From Devosia sp. 66-22 (lineage in GTDB: Bacteria; Pseudomonadota; Alphaproteobacteria; Rhizobiales; Devosiaceae), in NCBI GenBank assembly GCA_001899065.1, contig MKUZ01000017.1:248001-312000 (forward strand): a DNA stretch of 64,000 nucleotides. The letters are read 5' to 3'. Below are positions 40,812 to 49,701 of the stretch, in pieces; the first letter of the stretch is position 1; each line of letters starts with the position of its first letter. Both the position numbers and the translations under genes were made by a program. Below the pieces are notes generated by a model. That model saw only the letters and a list, made by a program, of their open reading frames with translations. It ran no database searches and was not told where the DNA came from.

Positions 40812-41129
40812 ATGAACGCCGTCTTCAAAGCCCTCGCCGACCCAACCCGCCGCAAGGTGCTCGAACTGCTGCGCGAGCAGCCGCTGACGGCAGGGGAGCT
40901 TGCCGCGCACTTCCCGGTATCGCGGCCGACGATGTCGGCCCACTTCGCCGTCTTGCGCGAGGCGGACCTGATCGAGGCCACCAAGATCGGCACGACCATT
41001 ACCTACCAACTCAAACTGTCGGTGCTGGAGGATGCGCTGCTGGGCTTTGCACGGCTGTTCGCCACCCGCACGGCAGACAACGCGCCGGCGGCGCCGGCGA
41101 TCACCCTCAAGGACGGAGCCGCCAAATGA
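40812..41129 (+). CDS. ArsR-family repressor, SdpR-like
   Basis: A 105-residue winged-helix repressor. It opens MNAVFKALADPTRRKVLELLREQPLTAGELAAHF and has the recognition helix SRPTMSAHFAVLREADLIEATKIGTTITYQL. There is no cysteine, so it is not a classical metal sensor; it fits the SdpR-type autorepressors that accompany SdpI-like membrane proteins. The next gene overlaps by four bases (ATGA) and encodes such a protein. Probably represses its own operon through the inverted repeat at 40786. Confidence 0.8.
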   Translation: MNAVFKALADPTRRKVLELLREQPLTAGELAAHFPVSRPTMSAHFAVLREADLIEATKIGTTITYQLKLSVLEDALLGFARLFATRTADNAPAAPAITLKDGAAK

Positions 41130-41569
41130 CCGACGATCCCGTGCCCGTTGTCGATTCTCGCGCCCAGGCGCGCAAGCAAGTCATCTTCAGCCTCGCCGTC
41201 GCCGGCACGATCGTCGCCGGCGCCCTGTTGATGACCCTCGCGAGGCAGATGGGGCTAACCGACCAGGACACAGTCGTCCGTGTGGTGATGGCGATGATCG
41301 GGCTGAGCATCTTCGCGTCAGGTAACCTGATGCCCAAGATGATGGATGGCCCGCCGCCGCAGACGCGCGCCGCAGCGGCCGTAAGGCAGGCGGTGCGGCG
41401 AGTCGGCGGCTGGGCCCTCATGCTGTCCGGGCTGGCCTATGCGCTGCTCTGGGCGTTCGCGCCACGCGACATTGCCACGATCGGCAGCATCGCCGCGGTC
41501 GGTACCGCGACGGTGGTGACTATCGGCTACGCGGTCTGGCGCTTCCGCGGGATGCGGCCGGCCGCTTAA
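41126..41569 (+). CDS. SdpI-like membrane protein
   Basis: A 147-residue protein with four predicted TM helices (about residues 19-37, 51-70, 92-112 and 117-137). The segment MIGLSIFASGNLMPKM resembles the GNxxPK motif of the SdpI/YhfL family, membrane proteins that act with SdpR-type repressors (immunity/signalling in Bacillus). In proteobacteria the role is unknown. Translationally coupled to the SdpR-like gene. Confidence 0.6.
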   Translation: MTDDPVPVVDSRAQARKQVIFSLAVAGTIVAGALLMTLARQMGLTDQDTVVRVVMAMIGLSIFASGNLMPKMMDGPPPQTRAAAAVRQAVRRVGGWALMLSGLAYALLWAFAPRDIATIGSIAAVGTATVVTIGYAVWRFRGMRPAA

Positions 41570-44205
41570 CCCGCCAGCGTCCGCTCGAGGATGTCGGCCG
41601 TGTTGCGGCTGAGCCCGCCCGCGTCGCGCAGCGCCGTGAGGGCCCCCTCGGCTGCCGCCATGCGCACCGGCTCGAAGCTGCGCCAGATAGGGAACGCTGT
41701 CAGCACGCGCGCCGCGACCTGCGGGTTGCGGGTGTCCACATCGGCCACGAACTCGGCGACGAAGCGGAAACCGGCGCCATCGGCACGCGCGAACTGCGTC
41801 GTGTTGCCCATCGCAAAGCTGCCCACCAGCGACCGCAGCCGGTTGGGATTGTTCGCCGGGAAGGATGGGTCGGCAAGGATCGCCCTGATCCGTTCGATAA
41901 CGCCGTCGGCGCGCACGGAAGCGCTGAGCGCGAGCCATTTGTCGAACACCAGCGGGTCGGCGGTGTACATGGTGCGGAAGTGGCCGAGCATTGCCTCGGC
42001 GTCACCGGTCCAGCCCTGCACCGCCGCCGACAGCGCCACGAAGCGGTCGGTCATGTTGGTGGCGCCGTCGTACTGTTCGCGCGCCAGCTGCGCGCCCCCG
42101 GCCGCGCCGCCGACGACGAGAAGCGCCAGCGCCTGGTTCTTGAGCGCGCGCTGACCGGCCTGCGCCGCATCGGGGGAGAACGCCGCGGTGGATCGGTTCT
42201 CCTTGTAGGCGGCGGTCAGGGCCGGGGCGAGATGCGCGACGAGCTCGCCGACGAGCTTGAGCCGCACCGCGCGGATGCTGTCGGGATCGACATTGGTGCC
42301 GATGGTCCGCGCCAGCAATTGCTCGGGCGGCAGACCCAGCGCCAGCGCCTTGAACGAAGGGTCGAGGGACTTGGAGGTAACGGTGTCCTCGAGCGCCTCG
42401 GCGAGCGCGGTCACGTCCGCTGCCGACCAGACCCGTCCAGCGACCGCATCGACGATCAGCGCTTCCGCGACATCCTGCAGCGACTGCCAGCGATTGAACG
42501 GATCGCTGTCGTGTCGCGCGAGAAACAGCCGGTCGGCCTGCGTGGCGGCGGAGACGATCCTGACCGGTGCCGAGAACTCGCGGAACAGCGACGGCACCGG
42601 CTTGTTGGGCACGCCCTTGAACTCGAAGGTCGCGCTCGCGCCCTCGAGGACCAGCATGTCGTCGCCGCGCACGTCGCCTGACGCGCTGCTCCAGCTCATG
42701 GGAGAACCATTGGGACCGATGAGCCCGAACTTGACCGGGATCGGCAGCGCTACCTTGGCGTCCTGACCGGGCGTCGGAGCGGTGCGTTGGCTGAGCGTCA
42801 GCTTGTAGGTCTGGCTCGCGGCGTCGTAGCTGTCGGCAATGGTGACCTCCGGCGTGCCGGCTTGCAGGTACCAGGTCTGGAAGTGCTGGAGGTCGACACC
42901 GTTGGCGTCCTCGAACACCTTGATGAAAGCCTCGATGGTGGTGGCGTCGCCATCATGCCGCTCGAAATAGAGGTCCATGCCCTTGCGGAAACCGGCCTCG
43001 CCCAGCAGCGTCGCCAGCATGCGCACGATCTCGGCGCCCTTCTCGTAGACGGTCGCCGTGTAGAAGTTGTTGATCTCCTTGTAGCGATCCGGCCGTGCCG
43101 GGTGGGCGAGGGGGCCGCCATCCTCGGGGAACTGCGAGGCGCGCAGCGTCTTGACGTCATCGATACGCTTGACCGCGCGGCTGCGCTCGTCGCTGGTGAA
43201 TTCCTGGTCGCGATAGACGGTAAGTCCTTCCTTCAAGCAAAGCTGGAACCAGTCGCGGCAGGTGATGCGGTCGCCGGTCCAGTTGTGGAAGTACTCGTGC
43301 GCGATGACGCGCTCGACATTGTAGTAGTCGTCGTCGGTGGCGCTGTCGGGCTTCACGAAGACAAGCTTGTCGTTGAAGATGTTGAGGCCCTTGTTCTCCA
43401 TCGCGCCGAAGTTGAAGTCGGAGACGGCGACGATGTTGAAGACGTCGAGATCGTATTCGCGGCCGAAGCGGCGCTCGTCCCAGGCCATCGACCGCTTGAG
43501 GGAGTCCATGGCCCACAGGCACTCGTCCTGCTTGCCATGCGCGGCATAGACACCCAGGGCGACCTTGCGGCCGCTCATGGTGGTGAACTCGTCGTGGATC
43601 GAGCCGAGGTCGCCTGCGACCATCGCGAACAGATAGGCCGGCTTGGGGAAGGGATCCTCCCAGACGGCGAAATGCGTGCCGTCCTCGAGGTCGCCACTGT
43701 CGATGAGGTTGCCATTGGCGAGCAGCACCGGCGCCAGCGCCTTGTCGGCGCTCATGGTCACCTTGAACGGCGCCAACACGTCGGGACGGTCGAGGTAGTA
43801 GGTGATGCGGCGGAAGCCTTCGGGCTCGCACTGGGTGCACCAGGTTCCGCCGGAGCGGTAGAAGCCCATGAGCTTGACGTTCTTTTCGGGCTCGAGCGTG
43901 ACCTCAGTCTCGAGCACGAAGGTGCGGGCAGGCGGCTCGCTGACCGTCAGCGTCGTCGCGCTGGCGGCATAGGCGGTGAGCGGCAGCGGCCCGCCATCCA
44001 TCGCGATGCTGTCGAGCTTGAGTTCGTCGCCATCGAGCACAAGCGGCGTTCCGGGCTCGGTCCCGGTCCGCGGCGTGATCGTCAGCAGCGCCCGTATCCG
44101 CGAGGTCACCGGACCGATCTTGACGTCGAGCTCGACCTTGTCGATCGCGTAGGGGCTCGCCGCATAGTCCTTGAGGTAGATCGTGTGCTCGGTCTCGGTG
44201 CGCAT
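41566..44205 (-). CDS. pepN: Aminopeptidase N
   Basis: An 879-residue M1-family zinc metallopeptidase that removes N-terminal residues from peptides in the cytosol. Exopeptidase motif GAMEN near residues 267-271 (FNFGAMENKGLNIF), zinc-binding HEYFHNW near 303-309 with the third ligand Glu in LKEGLTVYRDQEF. The N-terminal beta domain and the long helical C-domain (ending ADILERTLAG) match gammaproteobacterial-type PepN in layout. Start ATG 44205. Convergent with the SdpI-like gene; stops overlap by four bases. Confidence 0.95.
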   Translation of the reverse strand: MRTETEHTIYLKDYAASPYAIDKVELDVKIGPVTSRIRALLTITPRTGTEPGTPLVLDGDELKLDSIAMDGGPLPLTAYAASATTLTVSEPPARTFVLETEVTLEPEKNVKLMGFYRSGGTWCTQCEPEGFRRITYYLDRPDVLAPFKVTMSADKALAPVLLANGNLIDSGDLEDGTHFAVWEDPFPKPAYLFAMVAGDLGSIHDEFTTMSGRKVALGVYAAHGKQDECLWAMDSLKRSMAWDERRFGREYDLDVFNIVAVSDFNFGAMENKGLNIFNDKLVFVKPDSATDDDYYNVERVIAHEYFHNWTGDRITCRDWFQLCLKEGLTVYRDQEFTSDERSRAVKRIDDVKTLRASQFPEDGGPLAHPARPDRYKEINNFYTATVYEKGAEIVRMLATLLGEAGFRKGMDLYFERHDGDATTIEAFIKVFEDANGVDLQHFQTWYLQAGTPEVTIADSYDAASQTYKLTLSQRTAPTPGQDAKVALPIPVKFGLIGPNGSPMSWSSASGDVRGDDMLVLEGASATFEFKGVPNKPVPSLFREFSAPVRIVSAATQADRLFLARHDSDPFNRWQSLQDVAEALIVDAVAGRVWSAADVTALAEALEDTVTSKSLDPSFKALALGLPPEQLLARTIGTNVDPDSIRAVRLKLVGELVAHLAPALTAAYKENRSTAAFSPDAAQAGQRALKNQALALLVVGGAAGGAQLAREQYDGATNMTDRFVALSAAVQGWTGDAEAMLGHFRTMYTADPLVFDKWLALSASVRADGVIERIRAILADPSFPANNPNRLRSLVGSFAMGNTTQFARADGAGFRFVAEFVADVDTRNPQVAARVLTAFPIWRSFEPVRMAAAEGALTALRDAGGLSRNTADILERTLAG

Positions 44206-44412
44206 GCTAACTCTCTGAAATTGTGTGGCTTGCCGGTGACAGGCAAAGCGTCGAATCTTCTTATATTCTGACGGGCTGGATCGACCGGTCCTTCTCCTCT
44301 TTGCGCCAAATACGGCGGCAATGGGAAGGGCCGGCGACACCGGCGCGCAACAAACCTCCGGCATTTGCAGCCGTCAAGCGTTGCGCTTCTCTCACATCGT
44401 CAGGTGACCCTT

Positions 44413-46263
<1,851 letters not shown>

Positions 46264-46292
46264 CAGTCACAACAACCAAGAGGAGATCTTCG

Positions 46293-46382
46293 ATGGATAG
46301 CAACAACGGAAAGCTGATCACGGCCCGGCCTTACCCCCGGAGCACCCGCAAGCGACCATCCGTCACGCGAACCCGAAGCTGA
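46293..46382 (+). CDS. Small ORF between the paired ABC exporters
   Basis: A 29-residue ORF (MDSNNGKLITARPYPRSTRK, then a basic tail) preceded by a strong ribosome site AGAGGAG with good spacing. It ends 37 bases before the second ABC gene. The product is very basic (many Arg/Lys). It may be a leader that couples or tunes translation of the second exporter, or a relic. No homologue recognised. Confidence 0.35.
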   Translation: MDSNNGKLITARPYPRSTRKRPSVTRTRS

Positions 46383-46419
46383 TTCCAGATCGCCGGGTTC
46401 TCATCGAAATGAGAGCCAA

Positions 46420-48282
46420 ATGTTCAATCGTCTTATTAGCTGGTTCGACGACCGCTACTCGCCGGTCGCCCTGGCTGCCGACCGCCAGCCGCCCACTGGT
46501 CTGTGGAAGTTCGTCTTCTACTTCGTCGGGCAATTCCGTGCCGCCTTCCTGATCCGCCTCGGCCTTGTTGCCGTGGGTGCGGTTGCCGATGCCATGATGC
46601 CGATCTTCGTCGGCCTCGTGGTCGGCTTCCTCGCCACCACCAACCCCGGCGACATGTTCTCGACCCACTGGCAGATGCTGCTGGTGATGGTGGCGGTCAT
46701 CGCCATCGTCCGGCCGGTGACGTTCCTGTTCGACACGCTGGTGCGCAACCACTCGATCGTCCCCAACCTCGTGGACATCGCGCGCTGGCAGAGCCATTGG
46801 CACGTCATCCGGCAGAGTTGGACCTACTTCCAGAACGACTTCGCTGGCCGCATCGCCAACAAGGTGATGCAGGTGGGCGAGGCCATCGAGATCGGCGTCA
46901 ACCTCGCCATCGACGCCGCGTGGTACGCACTGATCTTCGTGATCGTCGCCATCATCACCTTCATGGCGCTCGACTGGGTTCTGCTCATTCCGGTCGGCAT
47001 CTGGATGGTGCTCTATGGCATCCTGTTCACGGTCACGATGCCGCTGATCGCCAAGCATTCCGAGGATCTGTCGGAAGCCAAGTCCGTTCTTACGGGCCGC
47101 ATCGTCGACAGCTACACCAACATCCAGACGCTCAAGACGTTCTCGACCGGCGCGCACGAGGACAACTACGTGTCGGACAGCGTGATGAGCCACGCCGTCG
47201 AGTTCCGCAAACTGATGCGGATCTTCACCTGGATGTGGTCGATCCTGTTCGTGCTCAACGCCGGCCTTGTGATCTCGATCGGCTGGATCGCGCTCGCCGG
47301 CTGGAACAACGGCACGCTCACCGCCGCCGCGGTAGCCACCGCCATCCCGTTCGCGCTGCAGATCATGAACATGTCGGGCTGGATCCTCGAAATCGGCTCC
47401 AACATCTTCCGGCAGGTCGGCACGACACGGGACTCGATGGACACCATCGCCCAGCCGATCACGCTCATCAACGAGCCGGACGCTCCCGAGCTGACGGTCA
47501 CGAAGGGCGAGATCGTTTTCGACGACGTCACCTTCAACTACTGGCGCGGCAAGACCGGCACCGTGATCGAGCACTTCAACCTGCGTATCGCCCCGGGCGA
47601 AAAGGTCGGTCTCGTCGGGCGGTCGGGCGCCGGCAAGTCGACGCTGGTGAACCTGGCGCTGCGTCTGTTCGACGTGGAATCGGGTTCCATCAGGATCGAC
47701 GGACAGGATGTCCGGAACGTCACGCAGGAAAGCGTGCGTGCCGCCATCGGCCTTGTCAGTCAGGACACCTCGCTGCTCCACCGCTCCATCCGCGAGAACG
47801 TCAAATACGGCCGGCAGGATGCGACGGAAGAGCAGATGATCGAGGCGGCCCGCCAGGCCAAGGTCGACGAGGTCATTGCCGGGCTCGTCGATCCCAAGGG
47901 CTTCACCGGCTACGACGCCCATGTGGGCGAGCGTGGCGTGAAGCTCTCGGGTGGCCAGCGCCAGCGCGTCGCCATTGCCCGCGTGCTGCTCAAGAACGCC
48001 CCGATCCTGATCCTCGACGAAGCCACCTCCGCCCTCGACTCAGAGGTCGAAGCGGCGATCCAGGAGCAGCTCGCGACGCTCATGCAGGGCAAGACCGTGA
48101 TCGCCATCGCGCATCGCCTGTCGACCATAGCGGCGATGGATCGGCTGGTGGTGCTCGAAGCCGGCAAGATCGTGGAGGAGGGCACGCATGCGCAGCTCCT
48201 CGCCACCGGCGGCCACTACGCCCAGCTCTGGGAGCGCCAGTCGGGCGGCTTCCTCGACCTCGACGCCAAGGCGGCCGAGTAA
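46420..48282 (+). CDS. ABC-type exporter, fused permease-ATPase (second of a pair)
   Basis: A 620-residue half-exporter paralogous to the 44413 gene. Six TM helices, then Walker A GRSGAGKST, Q-loop VSQDTSLLHRSIRENVKYG, signature LSGGQRQR, Walker B ILILDEATSALD and switch His in AIAHRLST. It shares long segments with its partner (for example AHVGERGVKLSGGQRQR) and a similar end (QSGGF). Both ATP sites would be catalytically competent, unlike many heterodimeric exporters with one degenerate site. Followed by a strong hairpin at 48289. Confidence 0.85.
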   Translation: MFNRLISWFDDRYSPVALAADRQPPTGLWKFVFYFVGQFRAAFLIRLGLVAVGAVADAMMPIFVGLVVGFLATTNPGDMFSTHWQMLLVMVAVIAIVRPVTFLFDTLVRNHSIVPNLVDIARWQSHWHVIRQSWTYFQNDFAGRIANKVMQVGEAIEIGVNLAIDAAWYALIFVIVAIITFMALDWVLLIPVGIWMVLYGILFTVTMPLIAKHSEDLSEAKSVLTGRIVDSYTNIQTLKTFSTGAHEDNYVSDSVMSHAVEFRKLMRIFTWMWSILFVLNAGLVISIGWIALAGWNNGTLTAAAVATAIPFALQIMNMSGWILEIGSNIFRQVGTTRDSMDTIAQPITLINEPDAPELTVTKGEIVFDDVTFNYWRGKTGTVIEHFNLRIAPGEKVGLVGRSGAGKSTLVNLALRLFDVESGSIRIDGQDVRNVTQESVRAAIGLVSQDTSLLHRSIRENVKYGRQDATEEQMIEAARQAKVDEVIAGLVDPKGFTGYDAHVGERGVKLSGGQRQRVAIARVLLKNAPILILDEATSALDSEVEAAIQEQLATLMQGKTVIAIAHRLSTIAAMDRLVVLEAGKIVEEGTHAQLLATGGHYAQLWERQSGGFLDLDAKAAE

Positions 48283-48288
48283 ACCGGT

Positions 48289-48312
48289 GGGGAGGCGGGC
48301 GACCGCCTCCCC
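48289..48312 (+). terminator. Strong hairpin after the ABC exporter genes
   Basis: Perfect 10-bp stem GGGGAGGCGG (48289-48298) and CCGCCTCCCC (48303-48312) with a four-base GCGA loop, seven bases after the stop codon. It lacks a clear T-run afterwards (GTCTACCTGT), so termination may be partial or aided by Rho. Confidence 0.6.
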
Positions 48313-48392
48313 GTCTACCTGTCGCAGGCTCGTTCGGCTTGCTTGCGGCATCCTGACGAGGCGCTAGGATTGCCCTCGAAGGGAGATCGGCC

Positions 48393-48752
48393 ATGAGCGA
48401 TCGAGCGACACCCAATCTGCCGGCCCGCGATTTCGAGGCGACCTCACGCTTCTACGCCGCGCTCGGCTTTACCGAGACGTGGCGCGACGAGGGCTGGATG
48501 ATCCTCAGGCGCGGTGATCTGACACTCGAGTTCTTTCCCTGGCCGGACCTCGATCCGGCGGCGAACGCGGCCGGCTCATGCCTGCGACTCGACGATCTCG
48601 ATGCCTTCTATGCCGGCTGCGTCGCGGCCGGCATTCCCGAGCGGCAGACGGGCTGGCCGCGCCTCCACGCCCCCAGGCAGGAAGCCTGGGGCGGCCGCGT
48701 CGGGGCCCTGATCGATCCCGACTGCTCGCTGCTGCGCCTCATCCAGAACTGA
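48393..48752 (+). CDS. Bleomycin resistance/VOC family protein
   Basis: A 119-residue single VOC-domain protein of the bleomycin-binding (BLMA/Sh ble) type. Features: NLPARDFEATSRFYAALGFTETWRDEGWMILRRGDLTLEFFPWPDLDP, SCLRLDDLDAFYAGCVAAGIPE, and LIDPDCSLLRLIQN at the end. Typical members act as dimers that sequester bleomycin-like drugs without metal catalysis. AAGGGAG precedes the ATG. Convergent with the ArsR-AHSA1 gene. Confidence 0.85.
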   Translation: MSDRATPNLPARDFEATSRFYAALGFTETWRDEGWMILRRGDLTLEFFPWPDLDPAANAAGSCLRLDDLDAFYAGCVAAGIPERQTGWPRLHAPRQEAWGGRVGALIDPDCSLLRLIQN

Positions 48753-48762
48753 GCGCCGCTCC

Positions 48763-49500
48763 CTACATGCCGGGTACGTCGAGCGGTGTGCCGGTTTCGA
48801 GCAGCGTCTTGAGGCGGGAGATGATCAGCGGCCAGCCCGCTTCGATGCCGGCCTTCGACTTCTCGTAGTCGTAATGCGTCATCGTGAGCTTGCAGGTCTC
48901 GCCCATCTCCTCGATCTCGAACAGCACACGGGTCGGCTCGCCATCGGGCGCCCATGCGGCCTTGAACGTCGTCATCAGGCGCCGCGGCGGATCGGCCTCG
49001 ATCACCTCACCGTCGAGATTCACCTCGCCATCGGGGCCACGGAAACGAAAGAGACCGCCCTTCTTCAGGTCAGCCTCGACCCGGCTGCTGTAATAGTACT
49101 GCTGGGTCAGGTCGGGATTGACGAGGGCATCCCACAGCCTGGCAGGCGTGGTGCGGATGTAGGTTTCGAAGACGAAGTCGGGTTTGTCGGCCATCGGCGC
49201 CTCCAGCGCGTTCTTTATGTCCAGCGCGAACCGGGCCAGCGGCTTGCCGTAGGGCGCCATCCAGCGATCTGCGACCTCCTGGATCGGCAGCGCATTGAGA
49301 TAGTGGTGCTTGAACCGCCCATCCCGGCGGGTCACGACGAGGCTGGCGTCCTCAAGCACCTTGAGGTGCTTCATCACCCCGAACCGCGTCATCCCCAGCC
49401 CCGCTTCGAGCTCGGTCAACGTTAGTCCGCCCCTGTCGCGCAGGGTATCGAGCAAGCGGCGCCGGGTGGGATCGGCCAGCGCCTTGAAGACATCATCCAC
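48763..49500 (-). CDS. ArsR-type HTH fused to AHSA1/SRPBCC domain
   Basis: A 245-residue fusion. Residues 1 to about 90 form an ArsR winged helix (VDDVFKALADPTRRRLLDTLRDRGGLTLTELEAGLGMTRFGVMKHLKVLEDA); residues about 110-245 form an SRPBCC/AHSA1 ligand-binding domain (FVFETYIRTTPARLWDALVNPDLTQQYYY...FEIEEMGETCKLTMTHYDYEKS). The START-like cavity could bind a hydrophobic ligand that controls DNA binding. GTG at 49500 is preferred as it gives the family N-terminus and leaves the palindrome at 49513 upstream; a GTG at 49530 inside the palindrome is possible. Confidence 0.8.
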   Translation of the reverse strand: MDDVFKALADPTRRRLLDTLRDRGGLTLTELEAGLGMTRFGVMKHLKVLEDASLVVTRRDGRFKHHYLNALPIQEVADRWMAPYGKPLARFALDIKNALEAPMADKPDFVFETYIRTTPARLWDALVNPDLTQQYYYSSRVEADLKKGGLFRFRGPDGEVNLDGEVIEADPPRRLMTTFKAAWAPDGEPTRVLFEIEEMGETCKLTMTHYDYEKSKAGIEAGWPLIISRLKTLLETGTPLDVPGM

Positions 49501-49512
49501 GGCGAGGACAAT

Positions 49513-49532
49513 AGGTGACCATATGGTCACCT
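49513..49532. promoter_or_regulatory. Perfect 20-bp palindrome, operator of the ArsR-AHSA1 gene
   Basis: AGGTGACCATATGGTCACCT is a perfect palindrome, centred 22 bases before the preferred start of the ArsR-type gene. A further half-site GTCACCTG follows at about 49540-49547. Size, symmetry and place fit an ArsR-family dimer site with autorepression. Confidence 0.65.
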
Positions 49533-49616
49533 GTCAATCGTCACCTGTTTCTGCAAAATGCGTGCGCCACCTCTGGCATGCTGGCTCAGGTCCGGCTAGA
49601 ACCGCCCGGAATCAGA

Positions 49617-49634
49617 AATGCAAACGTTTGCATT
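49617..49634. promoter_or_regulatory. LacI-type operator before the beta-mannosidase gene
   Basis: AATGCAAACGTTTGCATT is a perfect 18-bp palindrome with the central CG of LacI/GalR-family sites. It lies 67 bases before the ATG of the beta-mannosidase gene. No LacI-family regulator gene is in the window, so the regulator must be elsewhere. Confidence 0.7.
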
Positions 49635-49701
49635 CGAACCGGGCCAAGTCCGGTTGAGCGCCAGTTGTGCGGCGGACTGGCCGCGCCCAGGGAGGACGTC
49701 C

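Noticed and set aside
49618-49701. Upstream in-frame ATG for the beta-mannosidase gene
   Set aside because: It lies inside the LacI-type palindrome and lacks a ribosome site. The ATG at 49702 follows GGGAGGACGTCC and gives the expected N-terminus.
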